Of a stretch of 64,000 nt of DNA, positions 21,381 to 32,200 are shown piece by piece. Under the pieces are notes generated by a model. That model saw only the letters and a list, made by a program, of their open reading frames with translations. It did not search any database and had not been told where the DNA came from. The stretch lies in assembly GCF_000226115.1 (NCBI RefSeq), contig NC_016458.1:1860001-1924000 (forward strand). The letters run 5' to 3'. The translations under genes were made by a program, and so were the position numbers. Positions within the stretch are counted from its first letter, which is position 1. Every line of letters begins with the position of its first letter. The stretch comes from Thermothielavioides terrestris NRRL 8126 (lineage: Eukaryota; Ascomycota; Sordariomycetes; Sordariales; Chaetomiaceae).

Positions 21381-22409
21381 ATGGCGGGCCTGACCATTGC
21401 CACCGACGCCGGCACGGCACCTGTGGCGAGCACAACAGATCCCCGCCGCAACTCGACCTCGACGCGGACATCATCGCCGCACCGCCCACCCATCAGTCCC
21501 ATCACCCCACCGTTAGGCCCGACTCGCTTGCCAGGCCACGGCCCGCTCACAACCATGCCGGACAAAGGCAGCGATGCGAATGCGACCGCCGACTTTGCGC
21601 GGGGTCGGCCGGTTTTCACGCACACGACGCAAACCGACCAGGTGGGCATCACGCCCCCGCCAGCGCAGCCGATCGACTTTGAGTCAAACCCGGATGTGTT
21701 GGCGCTGAAGAGCGCGATTTCGATCCTACAACTGCAGCGGGCGCGTGCCACCGCCGATATCCAGACGCTAAAACGGGCAAAAGACGCGGCGCTTGCCGAC
21801 CCAGAGGCGTTTGTTACAGATCTTCACGAAGGACGGGTGCAGGTCGTAGGCGACCCGCTGCTATCCGGGGCTGGAGTCAGGACCACGGCAGAGGAGGATT
21901 CTGATTCTGATTCTGATTCGGACGAGGACGAAGAAGAGCAGCCCGACGGGCAAACAGGACAGCCCAGAGCGAAAACGGAGGCGGACGGCGACACAGCAAT
22001 GGCAAACGGCGCTGAGGCACCACCCAAGCCGCCATCACGGCCGAAGAAGCCGAAACAGAAAACAAGACGGAAACCCGGCGCCGCGGACACCTCCAAGCCG
22101 CCACCCTGGCAGAGACTCCCCAAGATGCAGAGCGTGGTCCGCTGCCCACCCATAAACTGGGCCCAGTACGGCGTGGTCGGCGAGTCCCTCGACAAGCTGC
22201 ACGCCGAGCAAGTAGCCGCGCCAACTCCCGGAGCGCCCCTTGTGCTCGGCCCCGGCGGCACCTACGAGTTCAAGGCCGGCGACGGAGGCGACCAAGCGAA
22301 TTCCGCCGCCGGTGGGGGTGAGCAGCCTCGGCGGCTGGTGGGCATCGCCGCGCCGTATAATCCTCTGCGGGACAAATTGGACAAGAAGGGCAAGGGCTCG
22401 AAGCGCTGA
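21381..22409 (+). CDS. uncharacterised charged protein, 342 residues
   Basis: Single-exon frame. The first 90 residues are Thr/Pro/Ser-rich. A helical segment follows (NPDVLALKSAISILQLQRAR, TLKRAKDAALADPEAFVTDL), then an SD/E-rich acidic tract (DSDSDSDSDEDEEEQ) and a Lys/Pro-rich basic stretch (KPPSRPKKPKQKTRRKPG). A compact motif, VVRCPPINWAQYGVVGESLD, and a basic C-terminus (YNPLRDKLDKKGKGSKR) end it. The alternating acidic and basic tracts suggest a nuclear protein. The PPINWAQYG motif and the helix look conserved, but I cannot name the family. Start at 21381 is the first ATG in frame; Met60 (TTMPDKGSD) is an alternative. Confidence 0.8.
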   Translation: MAGLTIATDAGTAPVASTTDPRRNSTSTRTSSPHRPPISPITPPLGPTRLPGHGPLTTMPDKGSDANATADFARGRPVFTHTTQTDQVGITPPPAQPIDFESNPDVLALKSAISILQLQRARATADIQTLKRAKDAALADPEAFVTDLHEGRVQVVGDPLLSGAGVRTTAEEDSDSDSDSDEDEEEQPDGQTGQPRAKTEADGDTAMANGAEAPPKPPSRPKKPKQKTRRKPGAADTSKPPPWQRLPKMQSVVRCPPINWAQYGVVGESLDKLHAEQVAAPTPGAPLVLGPGGTYEFKAGDGGDQANSAAGGGEQPRRLVGIAAPYNPLRDKLDKKGKGSKR

Positions 22410-23040
22410 GCGCTAGGCTGGAGCCCTGAGACATTCATGACGTGTATGACAAGTATGAGGAAACCATGATGTACCTTATTTACCTATGCATGTGCTGGCG
22501 TTCTGGTATGTTGGGCGATCACCGAGCAGCGCTCGCTGATGGTGGGTGGGGGGTTATGCTTTCGAGGGTGCAACGTTGGGAGGGACAGAACTTGAAACCG
22601 GTTAGAGCGACATGCCACAGGCCTGAGAATATTCACGAGGAAAACAACTACATTACTCCTTGATCACATGCGCTCGCGATCAGCGAGATATCGAGTCAGA
22701 GCAGGAAACGAAATATCTACACAGAGGACTCCGCGCCCACGGCACATTCATGCGCAACCAATGAAACCTGGTCATTCACTATCGTCACACTTGAAGCAAA
22801 ACCCAACCCAAGCGCGAACCTAACTCCGTCGCCAGACCTCCCCTCACTCCCCTGCCTTGCCTTAGCCGTGTCCGAACGCCGAATGACATCGCTTGGATCT
22901 CACATGGCCCAGTAGCCAGAAACCATGTGCTGAGAGTCGAAAGAAGAAACTTGGAGAGGAGCTTCCCGGCCAAATTACTCAGCAGTCCCTGTCATCTGTT
23001 AGTCTCGGCCTCGCCGTGGACATGTCACGTTCAGCAGAAC
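22410..23040. other. intergenic region between convergent genes
   Basis: About 630 bp between the 342-residue protein (+) and the E2-like gene (-). Only short unsupported frames are present; probably two 3' UTRs. Confidence 0.55.
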
Positions 23041-24857
23041 CTACTCCATCGACTGCTGGACCGACCGCCGCAGCCGTCTGTTGTACATCCGCCGGTCCTC
23101 GGGCGAACCCCAGTACAGCTTGAATGCCTCGGGATGCACCAGCGTCCGGGGATCGTAGGGGGGATGTTCCTCCTCCAAGGCCTCGATCACCGCTTCGATG
23201 TGCGTCTTGACATCCTCTCGGCGATTCGCTGGAGCAACATAGCATGGCGTACCGTCCGCAGCAATCCTATGGTGGAACATGCGCGTCTCGAATCTGATGC
23301 GGGGTTGCTCCTCAGGGAATCTGGGGCTGAAGCAGAGCCTGATTCGGAACAGACCCCCGTCAAGGTTGGTCATGGGCTTTCCGAAGTAAGTCAGGATCCA
23401 GACGAATGGATTGCCGTCCAGTAACTCGAGGTTGTGTGGCACGTCGGAACGCTTGAAAGACTCCACGATCTGTTCGAACTGACGCTGAAGGTTGACCGCG
23501 ACGGTTGTTTCCTTAGCCTTTGCCTCGAGTCCCTCGGCCGCCCACGACTCGGTCTCTTCGTCAAGGGTCTTCTTGATATTGCGCAGGCGCCGCTCGAGCT
23601 CGCTGTAGTTGAACTTGCCTTCCATGGTGTTGCTGGAGCCTTCGAACGGCATTCGGGCGAACGATTGGCCGTCCTTGACCTCTTCCTTCCCTTTCTGTAT
23701 CGCGGCGAGGTAGGAGTCGTAATACCACAGGAACCGGCGTTTGCACAGGTCCTTGAACGGCTCAAAGGGAGCGCTTGACTCGTCCTCGATGGTGTTCATA
23801 TCGAGATCATACTCATCCTTGGTGGCAGTTGGAGCGACGACCGCACCATCCGGTCCGATCTTGAGATACTCCTCGAGCCGCTGGATGACGGAGATTCTCA
23901 GCGTCTCATGACGAATCTGCGCGTCCTGTCAGCCTTGTGGCCTTCCGATTACATTGCGCTTGCATCACCTTCTGAACATATTCTTTCTGATGCTTCTTGT
24001 CGGACGGTTCGTTCGCATCCTCGAAGCCGGGTTCGTTCTCGTAAGGATTTGCAGACATCAGGCTCTGAATGGAGAGCAGAATGGATTCCAGACCCTGTGC
24101 GGCGGACCACTCCTCTCCACGCTCGCCACGCCAGGTACTAAGTTCAAATCAGTCCGTTGAGCAGCGACAACGAGAGCAACAGCAGCAATCGGAGTCCGGT
24201 TACGGAAGGATGATAATTACCCGAGAATTGACCTGTAACCCTGTTAGCGGAGGGCCGTAGCTGCCATACCTAGAGAGCAGAACTGGGCGGAAACCTACAA
24301 GCAGACTCTGCCATTGGCATAGATGTTGGGGTTGAATCTGCAGCGGCCCCCGTTCGTCGTGATCGCGGTGACTTGCGGCGACTTCCGCGGGTAGTCTGGA
24401 AGCGCATTTTTTAGTGTCTTGAGGGCCCGGTTCAGCGACCTTACGGGAGAAATGTACCTTTGTTGAATTTGAAGGCAAACTGGGAGCAGGTTAGCATGAG
24501 AACGCGAATATTTCCTGGACATGCGCAGCTGTACATACCTCAAAGAAACCGAACTCGTACGGGGTCTCGTGCGGGCCGATGATCAGGGCCTTGACATTTC
24601 GCACATCGATGTCACGGCACGCGACGGCGAGAGCTAGAGTGTATATATCTGTTAGATGCAAAGGTTGCCTCCTATATATATCCCCGTGTCGTAGCATAGC
24701 ACGCAGCAGCTTACAGAGGTCCGAATTCTTCTGGAGGTCGCTTAACTCCTGTTGTCGTTATCGCCGTCCCGGTCAGCCTTCAGCCCCGCGCTGGCGGAGG
24801 GGTGGGCGGACAAAAGTAACCCACCTTGGTGATTCGGAAGACAGACTGGTCCGCCAT
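23041..24857 (-). CDS. UBE2Z-like ubiquitin-conjugating enzyme with a second UBC-like domain
   Basis: Eight minus-strand exons: 24825-24857, 24715-24748, 24539-24633, 24458-24479, 24299-24395, 24221-24232, 23969-24137 and 23041-23916. Introns are 76, 81, 59, 62, 66, 83 and 52 nt; all phases agree and give 445 residues. The N-terminal UBC fold (about 10-150) has TPYEFGFFEFAFKF, the NPN form of the HPN motif (FNPNIYANGRVC) and catalytic Cys93, then LSILGTWRGERGEEWSAAQ. The family resembles E2 Z, including the linker GKFNYSELERRL. Beyond it, about 290-440 reads as another UBC fold: NPFVWILTYFGKPMTNLDGG, FRIRLCFSPRFPEEQPRIRF, then FHHRIAADGTPCY with Cys379 in the catalytic column but HHR replacing HPN. 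Exon 6 is only 12 nt. Activity of the second domain is unproven. Confidence 0.88.
24221..24232 (-). other. 12-nt microexon of the E2 gene
   Basis: The exon GTCAATTCTCGG lies between a GGTTACAG acceptor and a GTAATT donor. It supplies the L-S-I-L-G residues immediately after catalytic Cys93, which are expected in every E2 of this type. The flanking introns are 24233-24298 and 24138-24220. Direct joining of the neighbours would stay in frame but delete these residues. Confidence 0.82.
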
Positions 24858-25649
24858 CGCTGCAGCTCACCGGCAAATGTGGAATGCAGAAGGGAGAAAC
24901 TCATAAACAGAGAAGACGGTCGGCGGCTTCCGGACTGAGAGCGACTGGCAGACTGGCCTCGCGAAGACAACGATGTTGGAATAGAGGGGAGGATGAGGCT
25001 GAGGTGGGCCGAAAGGCGGGACAAGGCGTTATTTACCGTGCCAGCACAGTGCAGCTTCAGGCAGCCAACCTCAACAGGCCAACTGGGAGCTTAGGAAAGC
25101 GAAGTCCCTGGGCGCCTAAACCTTGAGCAGAATGCACATGGAATATAAAGCCCTTTTGAGCAGCTAGCCAAGCTCCTTTATATTATTTACCAGGAGCCAA
25201 AGTCACGCGATGTGGCCTGTGAGAGACTGGTCCATCTGGCGCAGATCAACAAAGCCACCTGAGTGGGGCGCTGTCTTTGGCAGTTCAGAGCCTTTGCTCG
25301 GCTCACCAGTTCACCACAAACAGCTTGCTGTGAAAGCGGGGCAGGTTGGAGGGGCGGTTTGGAGAACCCCTGCAAACTGCTGCTGCTGGGGTGAGGGGCC
25401 GCCTGAGTGGGCCCGCGGGTGACGCGCTTGCAGCAACCTGTCGCGTTTTCCAAACGGACGCGTAAAGTGCCTGCTGTGAGCGACCTACCGACCTGGTAGG
25501 TTGTCAAGACCATCGGACCGCAAACCGACACAAAGCTCCCGAATGCTTGATACCTGCCTTACTTCCATTTCGTGATACATACCTATTCAGGAACGGCGAA
25601 GGGAATATTATCACAGCCGTCTTGCGTTGATTGCCACCGCGCACCTATC
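24858..25649. promoter_or_regulatory. divergent intergenic region between the E2 gene and rfc2
   Basis: About 790 bp separates two outward-facing starts. Short frames on both strands have no domain content. No clear core-promoter element is assignable. Confidence 0.55.
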
Positions 25650-26933
25650 ATGTCAAACTTCTTCGACCTCAAAGCCCGGAAGGCGGCCGCGGCAAATGGG
25701 GCCGCATCGAGCAGTGCCGAAAAGCAGACAAACGAGACCGCCAGAGTGCAGCCCTGGGTTGAGAAATAGTATGGCACCACAAAGCACAACAAATCTGGGG
25801 GACGTATTTGCTGACACCTGTGCAGCCGGCCCAAAACGCTCAGCGATGTGACAGCGCAAGACCATACGGTTTCCGTGCTGCAGCGGACATTGCAAGCTTC
25901 CAACGTAGGTGCATCCGGCTGGTTTGCCCTTTTAGGTACCCTCTGCTCGCCAGTCAGCTAACGCTATCGCATCATCCAGCTTCCACACATGCTCTTCTAC
26001 GGCCCTCCTGGCACCGGCAAGACGTCCACGATCCTCGCGCTCGCCAAAGAGCTGTACGGGCCCGAACTCATGAAGTCGCGCGTGCTGGAACTTAACGCCT
26101 CGGACGAGCGCGGCATCTCGATCGTGCGCGAGAAGGTCAAGGACTTCGCCCGGACACAGCTGACGAACCCACCGCCTGGCTACAAGGCGCGATACCCGTG
26201 CCCGCCGTTCAAGATCATCATCCTCGACGAGGCGGACAGCATGACGCAGGATGCGCAGAGCGCCCTGCGCCGGACCATGGAGACGTACAGCAAGATCACG
26301 CGCTTCTGCCTCATCTGCAACTACGTCACGCGCATCATCGATCCCCTGGCCAGCCGCTGCAGCAAATTCCGCTTCAAGAGCCTCGACCAGGGGAACGCGC
26401 GGCGGAGATTGGAGGAGATTGCGAGGCTCGAGGGCGTGGGGATGGAGGACGGCGCTGTGGATGCCTTGATCAAGTGCAGCGACGGCGATCTGAGAAAAGC
26501 GATTACTTTCTTGCAAAGCGCTGCGAGACTGGTGGGCGCCAGCAGCGCGGGGAGTGATGGCAAGGATGAGGACCGGATGGGTGTGGATAAGAAGCTGGTC
26601 ACGGCCAAGGTGGTTGAGGATATTGCCGGCGTCATTCCAGATGATACGATCCAGAAGCTGGTGGCAGCCATGAGGCCGCGGGCTGCTGGTGAGACGTACC
26701 AGGCCATCGCGAAGGTGGTGGAGGACCTGGTGGCCGATGGTTGGAGCGCAGGGCAGACCATGGCACAGCTCCATCAGGCTGTTGTCTACGATGAGACAAT
26801 CCCGGACATCCAGAAGAATAGGATTGTGATGGTCTTTTCTGAGATCGACAAGAGGTTGGTAGACGGCGCGGACGAGCATCTCTCAATACTGGATCTTGCC
26901 CTACGGATCTCGGGGATTTTGGCTGGGAGGTAG
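25650..26933 (+). CDS. rfc2: replication factor C subunit 2 (clamp loader)
   Basis: Three exons (25650-25768, 25826-25904, 25980-26933) with introns of 57 and 75 nt give 383 residues. The AAA+ core shows Walker A GPPGTGKT (74-81), Walker B with DEAD (149-152) and the SRC arginine-finger motif (191-193) in [12 protein letters not shown]. The stretches [20 protein letters not shown] and [20 protein letters not shown] are nearly diagnostic of yeast Rfc2/human RFC4. It is one of the small subunits that load PCNA onto primed DNA in the nucleus. The first exon encodes a variable Ala-rich N-terminus and the WVEKYRP motif is split by intron 1, confirming the splice. It converges with the coiled-coil gene, with 139 bp between stop codons. 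Confidence 0.95.
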
Positions 26934-27072
26934 CGGGGCTAGCTGGACGGAGGAGGGGGGGGATGTCCGCTTGGACCGAGGGGAATATAACTGCAAAGGC
27001 TGGTGGGATCTATGGTCAGGCGTTCTGGAGCGGGTTTGGGAGGAACACAGGTTCACGGTAAATGCTGATCAT

Positions 27073-28629
27073 TTACGGGCTATCTCTGTCTGATCGGAGA
27101 AGCCCCAGGTTCCCATCCAACATATCCCACACAGTCTTGGCCTGTGCTGGTTGATTCGCGGTCCGATCCGTGTGTTTCCTCAGTCCTGCCATTTTCTTAG
27201 GAGGTTGACCCTCAGCCAGCCAGATATCCTCCTCGGTCGTGAAAGGAACCTCAGCCTCTTTCCGTTCAGGCGGCGATTGCCCAACTAGTCGGCCAGTCTC
27301 CGCCAATATGCCCATGGACTTCTCGAGAGCAACCTGGCCCTCTTCGATCTTCTCGGCCACAGCTTCCAGCGTACAGATCTTTGCAGAGTCGGCGGCGAAC
27401 ACCCAGGGTCGGACTCGACTGGACGCACCAGGGGTTTCGTTCGAGGTAGCGTCGGCAAATGCTGCACGAGTCTGCTGCGGCCCCGGCATCGGATGCGCCG
27501 GCAGCAGTTGACTTTCCTCGGCCAGATGGTCGAGGACTTGGTCGTTTTCTCTCAGTTGCTTGGCGATAACTGCGCTGAGGTGGGATTTGTGGGCTATGAG
27601 GCCCTTCTGTTCCTGAGCGACAGAAAGCAGGTGCTCGAAGTAAGGAGTCAGGACGTGTGCGGTCGGTGGTGGACTCGGAACTGCAGGCACTGGTGGATTC
27701 GCCTCCTTTGTCGGCAGCTTGATGGTTGGTTGAGGCTGCTGGCCGACGAGCTCAAGAAGCTTCTTCCGCACATCGAGATACCGCGTGTACTTTTCCGTAA
27801 TACTCACGAGCTGTTCCTCCATGTTGACGTGATCAGCGGAGGCACGGTGCTTCTGGGAGTCCTGTCCATCCGCATTGCCGTCATCTCCTGCGGCCTTGCC
27901 AAGTTCGGCCTCTATCCAGTTGATGAGCTCCGCTCTGGTCCGATTCAGTGCCTCGAATTTGGCGCCTTCGCTGATGGTGCCTGGTCTTGCGGTAGATCGC
28001 GCCTTGGCTTTCTCCAGCAACTGCTCCTCACGCCTCAGGAGCAGCTTCGTCTGGAGAACGTGCTTCTCCAGCTGATCGATCAAGTCCCTCACGCGCGGGG
28101 CAGAGATAGTCTCGTCGAGCGTGACAGCAGCGACTAGCTCCTGGGGCACGTTGGGAAGGGGCCTTGAGTCTCTGAAGATCTCTGCAGGATCCAGAAAGCC
28201 AGGCGACGCTGCTGGTTTCTGGCCCAGAGCATTGAGACCCCTTTCGATGGCTTGCAGCTTCTCGCGCCTTTGCCGCAAGCGGATCGCCGCAAGGTGTTCC
28301 TGCAACCGATCCAAGCGCTGCTCGGCAGCAGTTGCTGTTCCCGCGGGCCGTCTCGGCTCGAGACAACATGCCGCGAACTCCTTGCGAGCCTTGATATTTG
28401 CGGACAGGGCTTCGAGATAGGTCTTCTGTAAACCCCGGGCAGTTGAAGAGGTATCGATGCTGTCGGCATCAATGAGAGCCAGAGGCCCGACTGCACCGCC
28501 GTCCGGAAGGCATGAAGCGAGATGGACGGCGAGGATCTGTCTTATACGCGCAGCCTCCTCCCGTGGCCGAACGTAGGGCTCCAGCGTCTTCCGGATCTCC
28601 TTGAGCGTGTCTTCGCCTTCAGCTCCCAT
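27073..28629 (-). CDS. uncharacterised coiled-coil protein, 518 residues
   Basis: Single-exon frame. The first in-frame ATG is at 28629 (MGAEGEDTLKEIRKTLEPYV); the frame extends further upstream without another ATG. The protein is mostly helical with heptad-like Leu/Glu/Arg/Gln patterns (LDRLQEHLAAIRLRQRREKL, VLQTKLLLRREEQLLEKAKA, EQLVSITEKYTRYLDVRKKL). A Pro-rich break follows, then another helix (YFEHLLSVAQEQKGLIAHKS) and a short motif at the end (TVWDMLDGNLGLLRSD). The long coiled coils with a short terminal motif resemble scaffold, kinetochore or spindle-type subunits, but this is a guess from composition and I cannot name the family. It is divergent from brr2. Confidence 0.85.
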   Translation of the reverse strand: MGAEGEDTLKEIRKTLEPYVRPREEAARIRQILAVHLASCLPDGGAVGPLALIDADSIDTSSTARGLQKTYLEALSANIKARKEFAACCLEPRRPAGTATAAEQRLDRLQEHLAAIRLRQRREKLQAIERGLNALGQKPAASPGFLDPAEIFRDSRPLPNVPQELVAAVTLDETISAPRVRDLIDQLEKHVLQTKLLLRREEQLLEKAKARSTARPGTISEGAKFEALNRTRAELINWIEAELGKAAGDDGNADGQDSQKHRASADHVNMEEQLVSITEKYTRYLDVRKKLLELVGQQPQPTIKLPTKEANPPVPAVPSPPPTAHVLTPYFEHLLSVAQEQKGLIAHKSHLSAVIAKQLRENDQVLDHLAEESQLLPAHPMPGPQQTRAAFADATSNETPGASSRVRPWVFAADSAKICTLEAVAEKIEEGQVALEKSMGILAETGRLVGQSPPERKEAEVPFTTEEDIWLAEGQPPKKMAGLRKHTDRTANQPAQAKTVWDMLDGNLGLLRSDRDSP

Positions 28630-29284
28630 TTTTGCCGTATTCACGTAGTCACAGTTTCTCGGAGGTATTGGCTCGTTGGCGTCATCGTCGGGTTTGTGGG
28701 AGCCCGACTCATCTACCAAGATGTGTATGTAGCAGCTTCTACCTGAGGTCTGCAGTTCTCGTTGAACAGAGGCCTGGGTCACCGCCTAAAAGCACCGACC
28801 TTCTGGCGCCCTCTCAGTGCAAGGCTCGCTGAAGATCCACGGCCCTTGAGCGCTCAAGTTACCTAGGTACCTAACGGAGCCAATCAGAGACTGCCGCTGC
28901 TTCTTGATTTCAGCCTCCATGAAAATTTCGCCCCACTCAAGCATCCAGTTGCAGCAGGCATCGATGTTCCGCTCTGCGACTGTCGCCTGCGATTCTCTTC
29001 AAAACGGCCGGGTCCCTTTTCTTCTTCCCCTTGACCTCGAGCCTTCAATGCAGCGTCCCGAACTTTGTCTCTTCGCCGAGTAAACCGCAGTTTGGCCTGG
29101 GCGGTGTTGAACGAGTTTTCGCCATCAAGCTGCAGGCAGGCACCGACGCGCCGGCGGTCGCATCAGCGGACAACATCCTCGCATCAACGGACAACATCCT
29201 CGAGCGCATCCCGTTGCTGTTGTCGGCAGACACCCCATCTTCGCCAACACACCCCATCCTCCCTGCTGCAGGCCATCTGCAAAG
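28630..29284. promoter_or_regulatory. divergent promoter region upstream of brr2
   Basis: About 655 bp between the starts of the coiled-coil gene and brr2. It contains CCTAGGTACCTAACGG at 28862-28877, a motif type that recurs in intergenic DNA here, and a short direct repeat (CAACATCCTCG, 29170 and 29191) in the brr2 leader. No gene is supported. Confidence 0.55.
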
Positions 29285-32200
29285 ATGTCAAACTATCACC
29301 GCGATGTCTCCCAATACAAGTACTCGGCTATGTCCAACCTGGTTCTCCAGGCGGACCGTCGGTTTGTCACGAGACGGACCGATGAGCCCACTGGGGATCC
29401 AGAGTCACTCGCGGGGCGCCTGTCCATCAAGGATATGGGCTCTCGTGTAGCTCGCACGACCGCGCCAAAGCCGAAGAAGACAAGTGCTATGCCAGACGTT
29501 GAGCGAGGGAGCATGCGAGAAGGAGCCGACGTTCTCCAGTTCGTGAAGCAGAAGGGCAAGGCTGAGTCGCGGGGCGGAGGCATCCTGTCCGGCGCCGATG
29601 CGCTGATCGAAGGCATCCGATACCGACCCCGAACCCAGCCCACCCGCGACGCCTTCAACCTTATCTTGACCATCGTGGCGGAGCACCTCGGCGACGTCCC
29701 CCATGAGGTCGTGCGAAGCGCCGCCGACGCGACGCTAGAGTATCTCAAGGACGACGATCTGAAGGACTTCGACAAGAAGAAGGAGATTGACGATATATTG
29801 GGCGTCTCCATGAGTCCCAAGCAGTTCAACGAGCTTGTAAACCTTGGGAAGAAGATCACGGACTACGATGCCCAGGACGAAGACGAAGACGTCGAGGAGG
29901 TGAAGAGAGCCGGCGAAGACGAGATCGACGGTCGGCAGGGCGTTGCTGTCAACTTCGAGAACGAGGAAGATGATGGCATGGTGGATGTCGTCCGGGATGA
30001 ATCGTCGGAAGATGAGGCGGACCTGGAGGACGAAGAAGACCGTCCAGAACTTCAAGAGGTCGCCGATGCTGGTGAGGCCGGCCAAGATCGTGACGAGGAG
30101 GAGGCTGGGTTGGGAGACGGCGATGCCATGGTGATTGAGGCGGTGCCGTCCGGAAAAGTTGAGACCCAGGAGAAGAACTACGTCCCGGCCCGGGATATTG
30201 ATGCATTTTGGCTGCAACGCCAAATCGGTCGTCTGTACCCGGACGCTCATATTCAGCATGACAAGACGTTACAGGCCCTCAGAATCCTATCCGGAGAGCC
30301 CGACGAGCCTGGCGGCGAGGAGAAGCAGCTTCGCGATATCGAGAACGACCTGATGGAGCTCTTCGACTACGAGCACCATGAGATCGTGCAGAAGCTGATC
30401 GAGAACCGAGAGAAGGTTGTGTGGCTCACCCGGTTGGCGAGGGCCGAGGATCGGGAGGAGCGTGAGACGATTGAGCGGGAGATGGCCTCGGAAGGACTGC
30501 GCTGGATTCTCGACGAGCTGCATGGCAAGCCGAAAGATGACCAGAAGAAACCTAAGATGGAGATCAAGATGGATATCGACAAGGACGCTTTCGCAAACGG
30601 GCAACCTCAGAAACCGGAGCAGCGCGAGGGCGGGCTGGTGGGAGGACTGCAACCCAAGAAGCTGATCAACCTGGAAAATCTTGTGTTTGACCAGGGGAAT
30701 CACCTGATGACCAACCCGAGGGTCAAGCTCCCCGACGGCACGACGAAACGGACCTTCAAGGGATACGAAGAAATTCATGTTCCTCCGCCAAGAAGGCGCA
30801 CCGATCCCGGTGAGCAGAACATCCCGATCTCCGAGATGCCGGAGTGGGCGCGGCTGCCCTTCAGCACCACCAAGTCGTTGAACAGGATCCAATCCAAGTG
30901 CTACCCTGCCGCTTTCGAGGACGACGGCAACATGCTCGTCTGCGCCCCGACTGGCAGTGGCAAGACCAACGTTGCTATGCTCGCGATGCTTCGGGAGATC
31001 GGCAAGAACAGGAATAGCCGGGGCGAAATTGATCTGGATGCGTTCAAGATTGTTTACATCGCCCCCCTGAAAGCCCTCGTCCAGGAGCAAGTTGGCAATT
31101 TTGGAAAAAGGCTGGAGCCGTATGGCATCAAGGTCTCGGAGCTCACGGGCGACCGTCAGCTCACCAAACAGCAAATCTCCGACACCCAGGTCATCGTGAC
31201 GACTCCTGAAAAATGGGACGTCATCACGAGAAAGGCAACCGACATCTCCTACACTAACTTGGTCCGCCTCATCATCATCGACGAGATCCATCTGCTCCAT
31301 GACGATCGTGGCCCCGTCCTCGAGAGCATCGTAAGCAGGACTATCCGGCGAACGGAGCAGACCGGCGAGCCCGTCCGCATCATCGGTCTGTCTGCCACGC
31401 TGCCTAACTACCGGGATGTGGCGAGCTTCCTCCGGGTCGATTTCGACAAGGGCATGTTCCATTTTGACGGCTCATACCGGCCTTGCCCACTGCGGCAAGA
31501 GTTCATCGGCGTCTCTGACAAGAAGGCTATCAAGCAGCTCAAGACGATGAATGATATCACCTACCAAAAAGTCCTGGAGCATGTTGGTCAACATCGCAAC
31601 CAGATGCTGGTGTTTGTCCACTCCCGTAAAGAGACTGCGAAGACAGCAAAGTATATCCGGGACAAGGCGCTGGAAATGGATACGATCGGTCAGATTCTCA
31701 AGCACGATGCTGGCACCCGGGAGGTTTTGAGCGAGGCCGCAAACTCGGTCAACAACACGGATCTCAAGGATATCCTGCCGTATGGCTTTGGTATCCATCA
31801 CGCCGGCATGAGCCGAGCCGACAGGACTGATGTCGAGGATCTCTTCGCGAGCGGGCATATCCAAGTGCTTGTGTGCACAGCGACCCTTGCCTGGGGCGTC
31901 AACCTGCCCGCTCACACTGTCATCATCAAGGGCACACAAGTCTATTCCCCGGAGAAGGGCAGCTGGGTCGAGCTAAGCCCCCAAGATGTTTTGCAAATGC
32001 TCGGCCGAGCGGGTCGCCCACAGTTTGATACTTACGGTGAGGGCATCATCATCACGACGCAAGGCGAGATCCCCTACTATCTGTCGTTGCTCAACCAGCA
32101 GCTGCCGATCGAGAGTCAGCTCGCAAGCAAGCTCGTTGACAGCCTCAACGCCGAAATCGTCCTTGGCAATATCCGGAGCCGCGATGAAGGCGTCGAGTGG

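Noticed and set aside
30287..31462. Long minus-strand open frame (391 codons) inside brr2
   Set aside because: It is antisense to conserved helicase motifs of brr2, and its composition (runs of Leu, Arg, His, Val) is what the reverse strand of a GC-rich gene gives.
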